Shown here: one piece after another, positions 23,640-35,599 of the stretch
Layout of the letters: each line of letters begins with the position of its first letter
Position numbering within the stretch: position 1 is the first letter of the stretch
From: Aphrophora alni
Lineage: Eukaryota; Arthropoda; Insecta; Hemiptera; Aphrophoridae
NCBI GenBank assembly: GCA_963513935.1
Contig: OY740776.1
Location: 9,826,724-9,890,723 of the forward strand
DNA: 64,000 nucleotides
Reading direction: 5' to 3'
Translations under genes and position numbers: made by a program
The notes under the pieces: generated by a model
Told to the model about the DNA's origin: nothing
The model's database searches: none
What the model saw: the letters and a program-made list of their open reading frames with translations, nothing else

Positions 23640-24110
23640 CGTTTTTCTCAAAATCGGTTTAAACGTTTTTGAACAACTTTTGTTCAAGTGTAGCCTCTAA
23701 GGACCTAAACAAAACGTGTTGGTTGCCATTTCTTCGAAATTGACAGTTAACGAGTTATCGGTAAAAAAGAGTAATAAATTAACCACGAGGCTGTTGAAAT
23801 TCGTAATTTCTCGAATTCGAAACTACCGATTTCGTTGAAATTTTAGTGCAGGTGTTGACCCAAATTCAGAAGCGAATTTGCAAGTAAAAGAAATATTACC
23901 GTTCAGCTGTTGTTAAAAACAAAAATCTTGACAACTGTCGATAATAGCTTGATAAAGCAAATAGGTTAAGATGAGCACTGGTTGTAGCACAAGGTAAGTT
24001 TATTTTCAAATTTTGATCGGACTACCGAAATGATATTTTTGGTGATGATTGGTTTTGGTTCATTTTGATTTTGTTTTAGGAACTAATGAGTGAGAAAATT
24101 TGTGCAATAC
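23640..24110 (+). repeat. Interspersed repeat family R1
   Basis: Longest R1 copy: 'atcggtttaaacg', 'agtgtagcctctaaggacc', 'gttaacgagttatcgg', 'gatttcgttgaaattttag', ending at 'gagtgagaaaatttgtgc'. The same order appears at 34330-34760 plus 35600-35930 and at 38700-39300. The 61-aa ORF at 24086-24271 starts inside the shared tail of the repeat. Confidence 0.6.
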
Positions 24111-24368
24111 TTTTTTTGCACAGTATATTTATAATTGTAGGCCTACTTTATTGTTTTTGCTTTATTAAAACGATTCTTGTTTTATTTGTGAAAAAACAAA
24201 ACTTGAAGCTAAAAAATAGTGAGAGGCCTCTTACTAGTTCAGCGTCAGGAGGGATTATTACTTACATGTAAGCCAATAAACGTTTGTCCTTACAAAAATA
24301 CCCTACTGACCTTCAAGTTGAAGGTTGAAGGGTGAAAAAAGTGGTTGTTTTAGTTTGAGTTACCTGAC

Positions 24369-24382
24369 GTTACCACGGCAAC
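24369..24382. promoter_or_regulatory. RFX X-box-like site
   Basis: GTTACCACGGCAAC fits RYYNYY-N2-RRNRAC exactly with both half sites strong. No gene start could be tied to it; 24280-25030 otherwise holds only R1-like scraps. Confidence 0.3.
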
Positions 24383-25034
24383 AGCGTCCTGTAGCTTTGC
24401 GCAAGGTCGTGATGTATGAATCAATAAACAACGGGATAATATAAGGCTGATTGTAACACAGGTAAACATAGTATTATCGACCTTATTAACTGACTCAGTT
24501 CATCAAGTGTGTAATGGTGTATATGTGGCCGTGTAAGTGTCTAGAGAAAGTAAGAAAGTGAGAAAATTAAGAATAGAATTTTATTTTTCTAAAATATAAT
24601 TTATTTAATTTAATATAAAGTTATATTTTGGGGAAAAATTTATGTTTGAGGGTAAGTATCAGTTTTTGGAATAATGTTCATCGACGAGCCTTAAAGAGTG
24701 GACCAACTTTAAACAGTTTCGATAGGTTAGTTTATTTTGTAGTGTAACGTGAAATTTTTATCAGTTATATAAGTCAGGATATATGGATTGCTGTAAAACT
24801 ACAACTCAAAGGTGATATTTTCTAAAAATCGGCTCTCAAAATTTTTGGTTAAATTTTATTGAATTGGAAACGCATTTGTCTCCATTTCCCTAAAAATTCC
24901 GATACTGGAGTTACGTTTAAGTGAAAATCATACAGTTTGAATATCTCATAATCGTTGCAAACGATTTTGATGAAATTTCAAGGAAATGTGTAGAAACGGA
25001 ACCGGAAATTGATGAAAATGTTCGTTAGTGTGTA

Positions 25035-25975
25035 ATTTTCAACTGGGCAACAAATAGTCAAAATACCACTCATAATTGGGCAAACAATAGTCAAAATACC
25101 ACTCATAACTGGGCAAAAAATAGTCAAATACCCGTCTTAATTGGTCAAAAAACCCCTCATAACTGGGCAAAAATAGTCAAAATACCACCCATAACTGGAC
25201 AAAAAGTAGTCAAATACCCGTCTTAACTGGTCAAAAAATAGTCAAAATAGCCGTCACAACTGGGCAAAAATAGTCAAAATACCACCCATAACTAGGCAAA
25301 AAGTAGTCAAATACCCGTCTTAACTGGTCAAAAAACCCCTCATAACTGGCCAAAAAATAGTCAAAATACCACCCATAACTAGGCAAAAAGTAGTCAAATA
25401 CCCGTCTTAACTGGTAAAAAAATAGTCAAAATACCCGTCATTACTGGTCAAAAATAGTCAAAATACCCCTCATAACTGGGCAACAAATAGTCAAAATACC
25501 CGTCATAACTGGTCAAAAAATAGTCAAAATACCAGTAGAACTGGGCAAAATAGTCACAATACCACTCATAACTGGGCAACAAATAGTAAAAATACCCGTC
25601 ATAACTGGGCAAAAAATAGTCAAAATACCCCTCATAACTGGGCAACAATATTCAAAATATCCGTCATAAATGGGCAACAAATAGTCAAAATACCACTCAT
25701 AGCTGGACAACAATTAGTCAAAATACCCGTCGTAACTGGGCAACAAATATTCAAAATACCCGTCATAACTGGTAAAAAAATAGTCAAAATACCAGTAGAA
25801 CTGGGCCAAATAGTCACAATACCACTTATAACTGGGCAACAAATAGTCAAAATACCACTCATAACTGGGCAACAAATAGTCAAAATACCCGTCATAACTG
25901 GGCAACAAATAGTCAAAATACCACTCATAACTGGGCAACAAATAGTAAAAACATCCTTCAAACTGGACAAAGAAT
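25035..25975. repeat. 33-bp minisatellite array
   Basis: About 28 imperfect units built on 'aactgggcaacaaatagtc' plus 'aaaatacc(c/a)(c/g)tcat'. Because 33 is a multiple of three, minus-strand frames stay open and give 11-residue repeats (LPSYEWYFDYL or CCPVMSGILTI). Two frames are open with no codon bias and units of 32 or 34 bp break them, so I read it as non-coding. Confidence 0.9.
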
Positions 25976-26179
25976 TGCTCGACGTAAGTTTAATGAGTTT
26001 CTAAATTTCCAAATGAACGTTTCAGGGAATGTATGTAATTAATGTAAGAGTATATGTTTGTGTATAAGAAATATGGAATTTTTGGTAATTCATTTTGTCA
26101 TTTTTATTTATGTTTGTTGGAGAGTATACAATAATGTTTATCTCTTTAGGTGTAGTTTAAACAAATCCTGACAGTGGTT

Positions 26180-26343
26180 ACATATAGTGAGTACGGGTTG
26201 GCAATCCCCAAGATTCTAACTGGATCTACACTTTTCTTCATGTAGTATTGGGTTAGTCTCTTTCATCTTTCCACTCAGGTATCTCTTGATCAACGCTTGT
26301 TCTCTTTCGAAACTGATTAGAGTATTCTAGCACTTGGAGTCTG

Positions 26344-26345
<2 letters not shown>
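26180..26345 (-). repeat. Interspersed repeat family S1, copy 4 (inverted)
   Basis: Reverse complement matches 510-670 ('gaaagatgaaagagac', 'ccaagtgctagaatactcta', 'gattgcca..cgtactcact'). It abuts the following TA tract. Confidence 0.6.

Positions 26346-26411
<66 letters not shown>
26346..26411. repeat. (TA)n microsatellite
   Basis: About 33 uninterrupted TA units, the longest here. It generates a Tyr-Ile ORF that is not a gene. 26420-27740 beyond it has a single hammerhead-like motif (minus 26664-26694, CTTGATGAAG..AAAACGTC) and R1-like scraps. Confidence 0.9.
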
Positions 26412-26414
<3 letters not shown>

Positions 26415-27896
26415 AAAGGGGATAGCGAGCTTGAGGTTGATGTAGTTTTTAATATTTATTATATTTTGTTCGTTGGAAAGCACACGATATTATTTTTATC
26501 TCTTACAGATATTTTTTTATATGTAGTTTAATTTAAAGATGGCAATCCAAATCTGGCATTACCAAATGGTTGCTTAATTTACCTCTTTAGTTATTTTTTT
26601 ATTTTGTAAAAAAAAAAGCTGTAATGTGTTTACTGACGTCTGTTCCTATAAAATTAAAAAACCGACGTTTTGAAAAATGAATCAACTTTCTTCATCAAGT
26701 GATAAAGTAGAATATGAGAACCATGGACTAAAATTGGAAACTATAAATAGAACTAATAACCTAAGAAAAGAATCTGGGGCTGCAGCTAAGGTCTAAGCTG
26801 TCAAAATACTATTGAGAGAGGGGACGAAAGGTTGTTCACCCTAAATGAACCGTTAGTACATACTACCCTTTGTCTTGCATCCCCCTTGTGCTTTAGTTAA
26901 CCAGTGTCCTTGGTTGGAGTTTGTATGTGCTTCTACTGTGTTACTTGTAGTTTTGTGATTTTTGTGACCATGTTAGTATATAGTTTTATTTATATCCACT
27001 ATTCAGGTTAATTTTATTCTGCTTCTTTTTCTAGATTATTTTAGTTACTTGCTCACAAATGTGATGGGGGGTCAATAAATCAAAATCGGATTATTTTGAG
27101 AATGTACAGTGTGATTGAAACACGTCTGACGGCTGTTTTTCAATAAGTACAAAAGTTAGAAAAAACTTTAAAAGTTAACCACCCAAGATTTTAAAAGTTA
27201 AAACTATTACAAAATGTTTCATATCATCCGGCATTTTTCCAATATGGATGTGAATTTAAAAAATTCTTTATTTTATTTATGACGCTTTTGGATAGAACAC
27301 ATTATTTTAAGAGTTTTTTATTCTTGGATATTTTTCGATATCTCTTACCGTTTTAGTAGGTACAGGCACTTAAAAGTTTATAAAATTTGCAAATACAAGC
27401 TATTCCCAGAGATGATTTTTCAAAGTCAAATTGAGGTGACGTTTTAACTAGAGCTAGATTGAGTTCACTATAATTTGATTGAAATCGGTAGAACCGTTTT
27501 AAAGAAATAACGTTGAACCAACAATTTTTGGTGAAATAGCGTACAATACATTTTATTTGGGTCTTTAAAAGCAGCACTTAAACAAATCTTGATTGAAATC
27601 GTTGGAGGAAATTTTGAAAAATTCGTATTTTTGTGGTTTTTCTTTTGGCTATCCTCAAATTTTGAGTTATTAAAAAAAATGCAAAAAGAGCCAAAATATG
27701 TCTACGTACAAAATTTGATTAAAATCCATCCTCACGTTTCTGTAATTTCCAAAAATGGTAATTATATAGCAGAGCTGCCTCACTTCAAAATCAATTTTTA
27801 TGGGTTTTATTCGTCAAATAAATGTTGGAAAAATATTTTATTATCGAAAAAAAGTGTCGGAAAGATGATTACATAATATAATTACACAAGAAAATC

Positions 27897-28142
27897 TTAA
27901 TCAGAGTCAAATTCTGCTGCAAATTCAGTAAAAGAGGAATTTATTGAATTTAAATGTATTTCACTCGTAATTCGCCACAAATGATGAAAACGAGTATTAT
28001 ACTCATTGTACTTTCTTTTAAACATAAATTCGGCTATATGGCCATGGAAATGTTGTTTTGAATTTCCATATCGCGGCACATTTCCTCGCACTTCCCTCCA
28101 TTGACGTTCAATTGTCTGCGTATGTGCTTCAGTGTACGCATA
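27897..28142 (-). pseudogene. Merlin (ISXO2-like) transposase, C-terminal fragment
   Basis: Reads on the minus strand AYTEAHTQTIERQWREVR, GNVPRYGNSKQHFHGHI, AEFMFKRKYNEYNTRFHH, then FAAEFDSD and a stop. H-T-Q-T-I-E-R/S-x-W with N-VPRYG and AEF.(F/W)(K/R)R is the C-terminal signature of ISXO2-like DDE transposases; the Glu of TIER is the third catalytic acid. About 80 codons survive of a normal length near 250-300. The upstream part is lost, and a TA-core palindrome abuts the break. Confidence 0.75.
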
Positions 28143-28167
28143 TGTAGGGCTGTATTATTATATGTCA

Positions 28168-28187
28168 CGAAAGGTTTGGCCAGGTTG

Positions 28188-28239
<52 letters not shown>

Positions 28240-28262
28240 CCACCTGGCCAAACCTTCCGTAC
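28168..28262. repeat. Inverted arms around (TA)n, nested in the Merlin element
   Basis: Left ACGAAAGGTTTGGCCAGG, about 24 TA units (28190-28238), right CCTGGCCAAACCTTCCGT. Same family as 10763-10833. It sits inside the transposon, so it arrived later. Confidence 0.8.
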
Positions 28263-29088
28263 GTTTATTGAAGTGAATGTCATGAGTATGAAAGGTAACA
28301 CAGAGTTAATTTTTTCACGAAAAAACTACTTGTGTAATTGTATTATGTAATCATCTTTCCGACACTTTTTTTCGATAGTAAAATATTTTTCTAACATTTA
28401 TTTGACGAATAAAACCTTTAAAAATTGATTTTGAAGTGAGGCAGCTCTGCTATATAATTACCCCAAAAATAACTTCAAAATTAATAAAATATTTAACTAA
28501 GGACAATATCTACCTTGGTTTTATATAACAAACTATTTCTCGTTTAGTTGTGGAACACTCTGTGTATGGGAGTTAAACACAGATTGGCAGCTGTGTAGAT
28601 AGGTTAGTTTATACAAATTATCTTTTTAATTAATTTTGTTTCCACAGGTGTTTAGTTCAGCGTGTTATAATTGCAGAGATGCCTGATATCTATTTAATTA
28701 AGTTTAAAATTGTATTGATAAAATGAGAAATTTGGCAGCTTGTTTTGATTTTTATAAAATGTTAAAAAAATTCTGTAGAGAAAGTTAGCCCATGTGATGG
28801 GTTGAAAAATCAGGTGGGCCCCTGAGCTCAAAATTAATTTTGGAAATGACGTTTTTTCATCTGTGTTGTGATCTACAGCGTTGAGCGGTTGTAATCAAAT
28901 TTGCTGTGGGCGTAACTCGAGACTTCTTTTTCATTTTTTTTTTTTTTTTCCCTTTTTTTTTTCTTTCTTCATAGATCAAAATTTGTGGCTAGCTGTCATA
29001 AAAACACAAATATATAATTTTCTCATAATCGGTTTTAAGGAGTTTGATTAAATTAAATAACACATTTATTGTTATTTATACAATAAGA

Positions 29089-29450
29089 ATTAAAATCAAC
29101 ACCCAATATCACAATTCAATGAAACAAGATTTATTTCCTTATGTACATTTCAGTAACATAGTTACCATCCTCAGAGGTTGAGTATTAAAACAAACACTAA
29201 TTCTATAAATATTATAAACTGTTATATAAGTGAGGTTTTCCCCCACTCTTTCATGTGGCTAGTTCAATCAATTGATGACTTGGCTCAATGCCATTGATTT
29301 AACTAGCCACAGGAAGGAGGGAGGATAATATTTATATAATTAGTGTTTGTTTAATACTCAACCTCTGAGAATGGTAACTATGTTACTGAATGTATATAAG
29401 GAAATAAATCTTGTTTTATTGAATTGTGGTATTGGGTGTTTAATTTTAAT
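29089..29450. repeat. Palindromic foldback element with hammerhead-like motifs
   Basis: Arms 29089-29215 and about 29320-29450 are inverted copies around a roughly 100-bp centre. Each arm has CTCTGAG(G/A)ATGGTAAC, 'tatgttac' and TGAAATG (minus 29148-29180; plus 29377-29400), the same layout as in the 22157-22456 insertion. 28480-29085 shows nothing else. Confidence 0.75.
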
Positions 29451-29811
29451 ATTTAAGTGCTCAAAAGTGTAGTATTTATACAATAATTTGAGTGTTCTAA
29501 CCTTAATACTGATTACTCGGCTTCTGGCCTCCATGAACATTATGTATTAAAATCATAGAAAAATGAAAGGTTTGGTCAGTTATTGGAGTACTTATTACGT
29601 TTACTGTACACTTGAGTAAGATTCCGACTGTGGCTCTAAATTAGAATAAATCTAGGCTCACTTTAAATGTTGATAGATATGATTTACAAAAGCTTACACT
29701 TGAATGAAAAGTGTCCAAATTAAATAAAGGGTAATACATAAACAAATAGTGAAGATTGGAAAGAAAAAGATTAAGGCAGTCTTGTCTGGCTCTTGGACGG
29801 CTCTGATTGGG

Positions 29812-30235
29812 GGAAAATCTGTGGTTCACAGATCTAGATCTGTGAATCTAGAATCTAGATCAAACTTTCATTTATTTAATTTGATGTTTTTAAATAAAAT
29901 CTGTGGTTCACACATCTAGATCTGTGGTTCACAGATCTAGATCTGTGAATCTAGAATCTAGATCAAACTTTCATTTATTTAATTTGATGTTTTTAAATAA
30001 AATCTGTGGTTCACACATCTAGATCTGTGGTTCACACATCTAGATCTGTGGTTCACAGATCTAGATCTGTGAATCTAGAATCTAGATCAAACTTTCATTT
30101 ATTTAATTTGATGTTTTTAAATAAAATCTGTGGTTCACACATCTAGATCTGTGGTTCACAGATCTAGATCTGTGAATCTAGAATCTAGATCAAACTTTCA
30201 TTTATTTAATTTGATGTTTTGAAATAAAATCTGTA
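29812..30235. repeat. Tandem array rich in CTAGATCTGTG palindromes
   Basis: Four units of about 102-122 bp, each containing 'caaactttcatttatttaat' and one to three copies of 'cacatctagatctgtggtt'. Unit length varies with the number of inner copies, a two-level repeat. The next 600 bp (30240-30840) is plain AT-rich sequence. Confidence 0.9.
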
Positions 30236-30844
30236 ATATATTTTTATTCTACACTTCATTACAACAAAAAAATGAGACCAAACAACGTATAATTTACTTT
30301 ATATTTAGAGTCCAAAATCGTCAATGTTTGCTACAAAATGAATGCGAGAAGTGTGAATAAACTTATGGTGTAGACTATATTTATTGAAAAATATGAACTT
30401 TTCTATTTTAATGAAACAAAGAAGCACACTTTAATAATAATAGTATGAAACATAATTTGTATTTTATTATTTACATTGTGATAAGCTGTGTGTAATTAAA
30501 TATGTGTTAAAACAGTAATATTGGCTTTTACACAATTTATTTTGTAGCAAATGTTGTTGATTTTGAGCTATAAGTCAGTAAATTGTACGATGTTTGTTCT
30601 CGTTTTTCTTATAATTATATGTAGAATAAAAAAATATGTTATAGATTTTATTTTCAAATATCAAATGTTTTTTTTTCCTAAAAGAACTCAATGGCGGGTG
30701 GATAATAAAAGCAGAATTCAAATATGTTACTTAACTTTTTTTCGTTCGCTTTGATGTATACAATCCGAATAGGAATAGACACCCCATTCATCTAGGACTC
30801 ATTCTGAGGAAAATTCATATAGGTTGGGAGATTGTAACATAAAT

Positions 30845-31215
30845 TAGTTACCATAGCAACCAGTATAACAGACACTAATAACAGCTGATTAGATCCATCA
30901 GATTTAATAATTCAACACATAGTTAGGTTAGGACTGGTAGATAACATTAAAGATAATTTAAACTTGATTTTGTAAGTTTACATACAAATTAAGTTACCAT
31001 AACATCCAGTATATAGTTATATCTGTACATAACTGCTGATTAGGTCCATTAGCTTCAAAGATTAACTTTAACCTAGACTATAGTGAAACATTTAAAAAAA
31101 AGTATTTAAACTTGATTTTGTGACTTTCCATACAAATTAAGTTACCATAGCAACCAATATAACACTACAGACATAACTGCTGATTAGGTCCATTAGCTTC
31201 AATAATCCAACACAT
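30845..31215. repeat. Three tandem units of about 146 bp containing X-box motifs
   Basis: Each unit runs from 'agttaccata' through 'gctgattag(g/a)tcca' to 'aaacttgattttgt'. Units 1 and 3 carry a perfect GTTACCATAGCAAC (30847-30860; 31141-31154); unit 2 has a degraded form. This matches the RFX X-box consensus, but no gene start is near. Confidence 0.75.
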
Positions 31216-31224
31216 AGGGTTAAA

Positions 31225-31465
31225 ATGGGGGCCGTATAAATTGTTTTTTTTAAAGTTAACGGTTTGAAGGTATTCGAAGTTAAAATTTTTAAACGGTCGC
31301 CATTTTGAAAATTATAAAAATTAAGTTTTCGTATTTGGTACACTTGTAAATCATAACAAACAAAATGATGATACAAAATTTGAATTCAATTTCTTATCTA
31401 CTTCGGGAGTTACAGAGAGTTTTTGTAAAAAGAAAATGGCGGATTGTTACTAAACTAAGGAGAAT
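31225..31465. repeat. Interspersed repeat family R2
   Basis: Text of the type 'cgccattttgaaaat', 'gatacaaaatttgaattcaa', 'aaaaagaaaatggcgga' recurs at 47870-48100, 63410-63660 and in part at 36270-36480 and 37930-38060. 31470-32790 holds 'caccctgtata' transposon ends (31550, 32590) and a 110-bp repeat (32160-32270) that recurs inverted at 49060-49145. Confidence 0.5.
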
Positions 31466-32794
31466 TCGAAAAAAAGTTATCGAACATTTTTGATTTATTT
31501 ATTTGTAGGATAGGATACTGTATACTGCGCTAAGGTGGTTTTGTAACACCCTGTATATAAACAAATACTGTTTGTCAAAATATCTATAAATAAAATTGTA
31601 ATTAAGTCCATTTAGTCGTTTGAACTGTAATGACAGATTGGTAAACATTGACTCAGCGATTCTAAAATGAATATTTCCAGCAAAAACTCATTATTTTGTC
31701 TATTATAAAAGTTTCTATATTATATGTCTCTATTATTTATCAAATATTTATGAGTTATAATTCATAATGTATTTAATTGTAAGGTCCAGATTGTAACACA
31801 TGAAAAATGAGTATACTAATATTCCAGGGTTATCATTTTTGTTGACAACTTTTCTCTTCAAAATATAATATGACTGGAAGGAAGGGGCGTACCAAGCAGA
31901 TTTAAAGTCAGTAGCTTTATCAGAAACTTTTCCACTAATAAAAACCCCTTAAGGGAAAATATTTTAAAACAAACTTATCTAATTTGACTAATACTTTTTG
32001 CCCCTTAAGTACCCCGAAGTATTTTTTTTTTGTTACCGCTAAATTTGTCCTATATGTGGGACAATACAAAGAAAATAAAGGCAGAGTTTGAATTATATAG
32101 GAATTATCGTTTTACTGTGTAGACGGGTTGCGACTTATAGACACGGGCGTGAAATTATAAGAAAAACGGACTAAAAAGTATAAAATTAATTTTTCATGAC
32201 CCTTCTACAATTTTGAGGGAGGATCGTTAGTGGCTATGGATATATTTGGAATAATTTCTGTTTAAAAAAGAAAAATTTAGTTGGATTGGTATATACACTT
32301 CCTAAATTATGCTAAATTATTTTTTAAATTTGATACAACAACGGCAAATACAGAAAATTGCATCCTTAAAATGAACAGCTCATTAAATTTTCAAGCACCT
32401 TTAATTAACGAACTTATACAAAACACCCACTAGTAAAAAATAAGTAATCAAATTTGATGAAACATCTGAAAACACTAAAAGGAATTTTTAAGTTGGCTGC
32501 CTTATTGGAAAAATTATATTTTCAAAATTTGCCAACCAGGTTTTTAAATTTCACGAAGAAAGTTTTACGAAATACCAGTGCTCAGGATTAAAACACCCTG
32601 TATACAAAAATACACAAATTACAAGAACTAACCATTAAATTAAACCATGAAACACTAACTTTTGTTGAGTTAAACTAAACCAAATATAATCTAGTTTATC
32701 TAATAGCTGACTATCAGTACAAACATTGTTTTCTGTATTAAAGTTCACAAGTACCACGTGCTGTTAAAAGTTCCATTATTAAATTAAATTTATA

Positions 32795-34110
32795 CAATCT
32801 GTCAATTCTCTATACAGGCAGTGCTATTTTTGTTTTGTTTCTTGCTGTTGTTGTGAATTACGTATCCTCTATACAGGCAGTGCCGTTTTTGTTTTTTTGT
32901 TTTCTGTTGTGATTTACGTATTCTCTATACAGGCAGTGCCATTTTTGTTTTTGTTTTCTGTTGTGAATTACGTATCCTCTATACAGGCAGTGCCATTTTT
33001 GTTTTTGTTTTTCCTTGCTGTTGTGAATTACGTATTCTCTATACAGGCAGTGCCATTTTTGTTTTGTTTGTTTATTCGTGTTGTGTTTTACATATCCTCT
33101 ATACAGGTAGTGCAATTTTTGTTTTTTGTTTTTCCTTGCTGTTGTGAATTACGTATCCTCTATACAGGCAGTGGCATTTTTGTTTTGTTTGTTTATTCGT
33201 GTTGTGTTTTACATATCCTCTATACAGGTAGTGCAATTTTTGTTTTTGTTTTTCCTTGCTGTTGTGAATTACGTATCCTCTATACAGGCAGTGGCATTTT
33301 TGTTTTGTTTTTTCTTCGTGTTGTTGTGAATAACGTATCCTCTATACAGGCAGTGGCATTTTTGTTTTGTTTTTCCTTCGTGTTGTTGTGAATTTTACGT
33401 ATCCTCTATACAGGCAGTGGCATTTTTGTTTTGTTTTTCCTTCGTGTTGTTGTGAATTACGTATCCTCTATACAGGCAGTGGCATTTTTGTTTTGTTTTT
33501 CCTTCGTGTTGTTGTGAATTTTACGTATCCTCTATACAGGCAGTGGCATTTTTGTTTTGTTTTTCCTTCGTGTTGTTGTGAATTACGTATCCTCTATACA
33601 GGCAGTGGCATTTTTGTTTTGTTTTTCCTTCGTGTTGTTGTGAATTACGTATCCTCTATACAGGCAGTGGCATTTTTGTTTTGTTTTTCCTTCGTGTTGT
33701 TGTGAATTACGTATCCTCTATACAGGCAGTGGCATTTTTGTTTTGTTTTTCCTTCGTGTTGTTGTGAATTACGTATCCTCTATACAGGCAGTGGCATTTT
33801 TGTTTTGTTTTTCCTTCGTGTTGTTGTGAATTACTTATCCTCTATACAGGCAGTGGCATTTTTGTTTTGTTTTTCCTTCGTGTTGTTGTGAATTACGTAT
33901 CCTCTATACAGGCAGTGGCATTTTTGTTTTGTTTTTCCTTCGTGTTGTTGTGTTTTACATATCCTCTATACAGATAGTGCAATTTTTGTTTTTGTTTTTT
34001 CCTTGGTTCTGTTGTGAATTACGTATCCTCTATACAGGAAATGCCATTTTTGTTTTCGTTTTTCCTTGCTATTGTGAAGTTTGTTTACAGAGTGCATTTT
34101 TTGTTTGTTT
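32795..34110. repeat. About 62-bp minisatellite array
   Basis: Roughly 21 units of 53-65 bp, each with 'cctctatacaggcagtg' followed by a G/T-rich 'tttttgttttgtttttcc'. The right half is nearly homogeneous, the ends more diverged, as expected from unequal exchange. Open frames up to 164 aa arise only because the unit lacks stops; the unit is not a multiple of three, so the frame shifts between units. Confidence 0.9.
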
Positions 34111-34329
34111 TTAGTTTGGATTTTAGTTAACAAAATTTCTTTTTTATGTATGATGTGAGCTTTATTTGTGGTTTTATGTTAGCATACAATTTAGTTATGT
34201 TGTGTAATAATAAAAGTGTGAGTATTATATTAATTAATTTTTTAGAGTTGTATTAAAGTATATTTAAAGGTTTATAAATAGTTTACTTTAGTAATTATGT
34301 CTGGTGTTTGTTGTATAAAGCAAAATACG

Positions 34330-34760
34330 TAAACCGATTTTAGTCGAATTTTGAATGTGGGTATATTTTGGATATATCTCGGGTATTTTTTACATTTTTA
34401 TAACTCAAAATTTGAGAGACTCTGTTTAAAAACACACACAAATTTCTCGAAGTCGTCTCTAACGATTTTGATCAAATTTTGCTCAAACGTAGCTTCAAAG
34501 AACATTGGTCTTTCCAAGTCTGGCGGTTTGTAAACTGTCATAAAAAATACAACAAAATCAACACAGAACTGTGCAATAATCGTAAGTAAGGATTATTACT
34601 GTTCAAAAATAATCGCCAACAATGAAAACTTAACCTTGAGTGCCTTCATAAAAGATAGATTTTCATCAAATTCGATTTAAATTGATGGGTTTGTAGAATA
34701 ATCGTAGCAAGTTTTGCTCCTTATTTAAATAATCTCCCGAGGTCGGCTAGGGAGATTAAA
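34330..34760 (+). repeat. Interspersed repeat family R1
   Basis: 'aacgattttgatcaaatttt', 'acgtagcttcaaagaac', 'ttttcatcaaattcgattt', 'atcgtagcaagttttg'. Its continuation at 35600-35930 is separated by the tandem array below. Confidence 0.5.
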
Positions 34761-34872
34761 AGTGTCCTTGTGTCTGCAGGTCACATTACTATTGTTCCTC
34801 AGACCCTAAGCTTTCCAATAAGACCATCCCCATCTCTGTTGGTGGAGTATGAGCGGAGGAATTGTCGAAATT

Positions 34873-34887
34873 GTTTCCCTTGGAAAC
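34873..34887. promoter_or_regulatory. X-box-like palindrome with 3-bp spacer
   Basis: GTTTCCCTTGGAAAC fits the X-box pattern with the longest allowed spacer; 2.4 kb upstream of gene A. Weak. Confidence 0.2.
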
Positions 34888-34974
34888 AGTTTGTGTAATA
34901 AAGTTATCATTTAAATAACATGACTTTAATGGGTAAATAACATGTTTCACAACAAAAATAATTTGAAACAGCTG

Positions 34975-35440
34975 TTATAAATTCTCAAATACGTTTTATT
35001 TTGTTGTTTTGTTAGATAATTTATAACAGCTGTTTAAAATTATTTTTAGGTTAACTTATACAGTGTTTACTTTATTTGTACGGATTCACGTTGTGTTGTG
35101 ATTGATTGCTTACATCTCGCAAAATTAAACGGTTTAGTTCTCAATTACGTTTTGATTTAGTTGAGAATTTATAACAGCTGTTTTAAATTATTTTTAGGTT
35201 AACTTATATAGTGTTTACTTTATTTGTACGGATTCACATTGTGTTGTGATTGATTGCTCCATTTCACAAAATTAAACGGTTTAATTCTCAAATACGTTTT
35301 ATTTTATTTGAGAATTTATAACAGCTGTTTTAAATTATTTTTAGGTTAACTTATAAAGTGCTTACTTTATTTATGGTGATTCACGTTTGGGTTGTGATTG
35401 ATTGCTTACATTTCACAAAATTAAACAGTTTATAAAGCTT
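34975..35440. repeat. Three tandem units of about 150 bp
   Basis: Units carry 'tttataacagctgtttt', 'aggttaacttata', 'gtgttgtgattgattgct' and an internal palindrome 'tctcaaatacgttttatttt'. No coding sequence. Confidence 0.85.
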
Positions 35441-35599
35441 ATTGTTAAGTTGGGACAATTGAGTGGGAGGTTAGATATCCCAATTTATTGCCGCCAGCTG
35501 GATAATTTATTTTTATTTACAAATTTTATTGCTTACCCCAATTTAACCGTTTAATGAAAATATTTGGTTACATAATTTCATTTTTTTAAAAAATATTGT

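Larger units (their letters stand above)
27757..28462 (-). mobile_element. Merlin-type DNA transposon
   Basis: Long terminal inverted repeats of about 140 bp (27757-27895 and about 28330-28462), beginning GGTAATTATATAGCAG. Flanked by the perfect 8-bp duplication CCAAAAAT (27749-27756 and 28463-28470). Merlin elements make 8-9-bp duplications and encode an ISXO2/IS1016-like transposase, of which a fragment lies between the repeats. At 706 bp it is internally deleted and further split by a TA-core palindrome. Confidence 0.85.

Noticed and set aside
24086..24271. 61-aa ORF with a membrane-span-like hydrophobic stretch after a T-rich AG
   Set aside because: Its start and upstream pyrimidine tract lie in the R1 repeat, found again at 35870 and 39250 without an ORF; no partner exon in phase was found.
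25035..25975. CRISPR-like appearance of a regular repeat array
   Set aside because: Units are contiguous without spacers and the genome is eukaryotic; it is a minisatellite.
32897..33705. ORFs of 112-164 aa
   Set aside because: They follow the 62-bp minisatellite, change frame between units and have no start context or composition of a gene.
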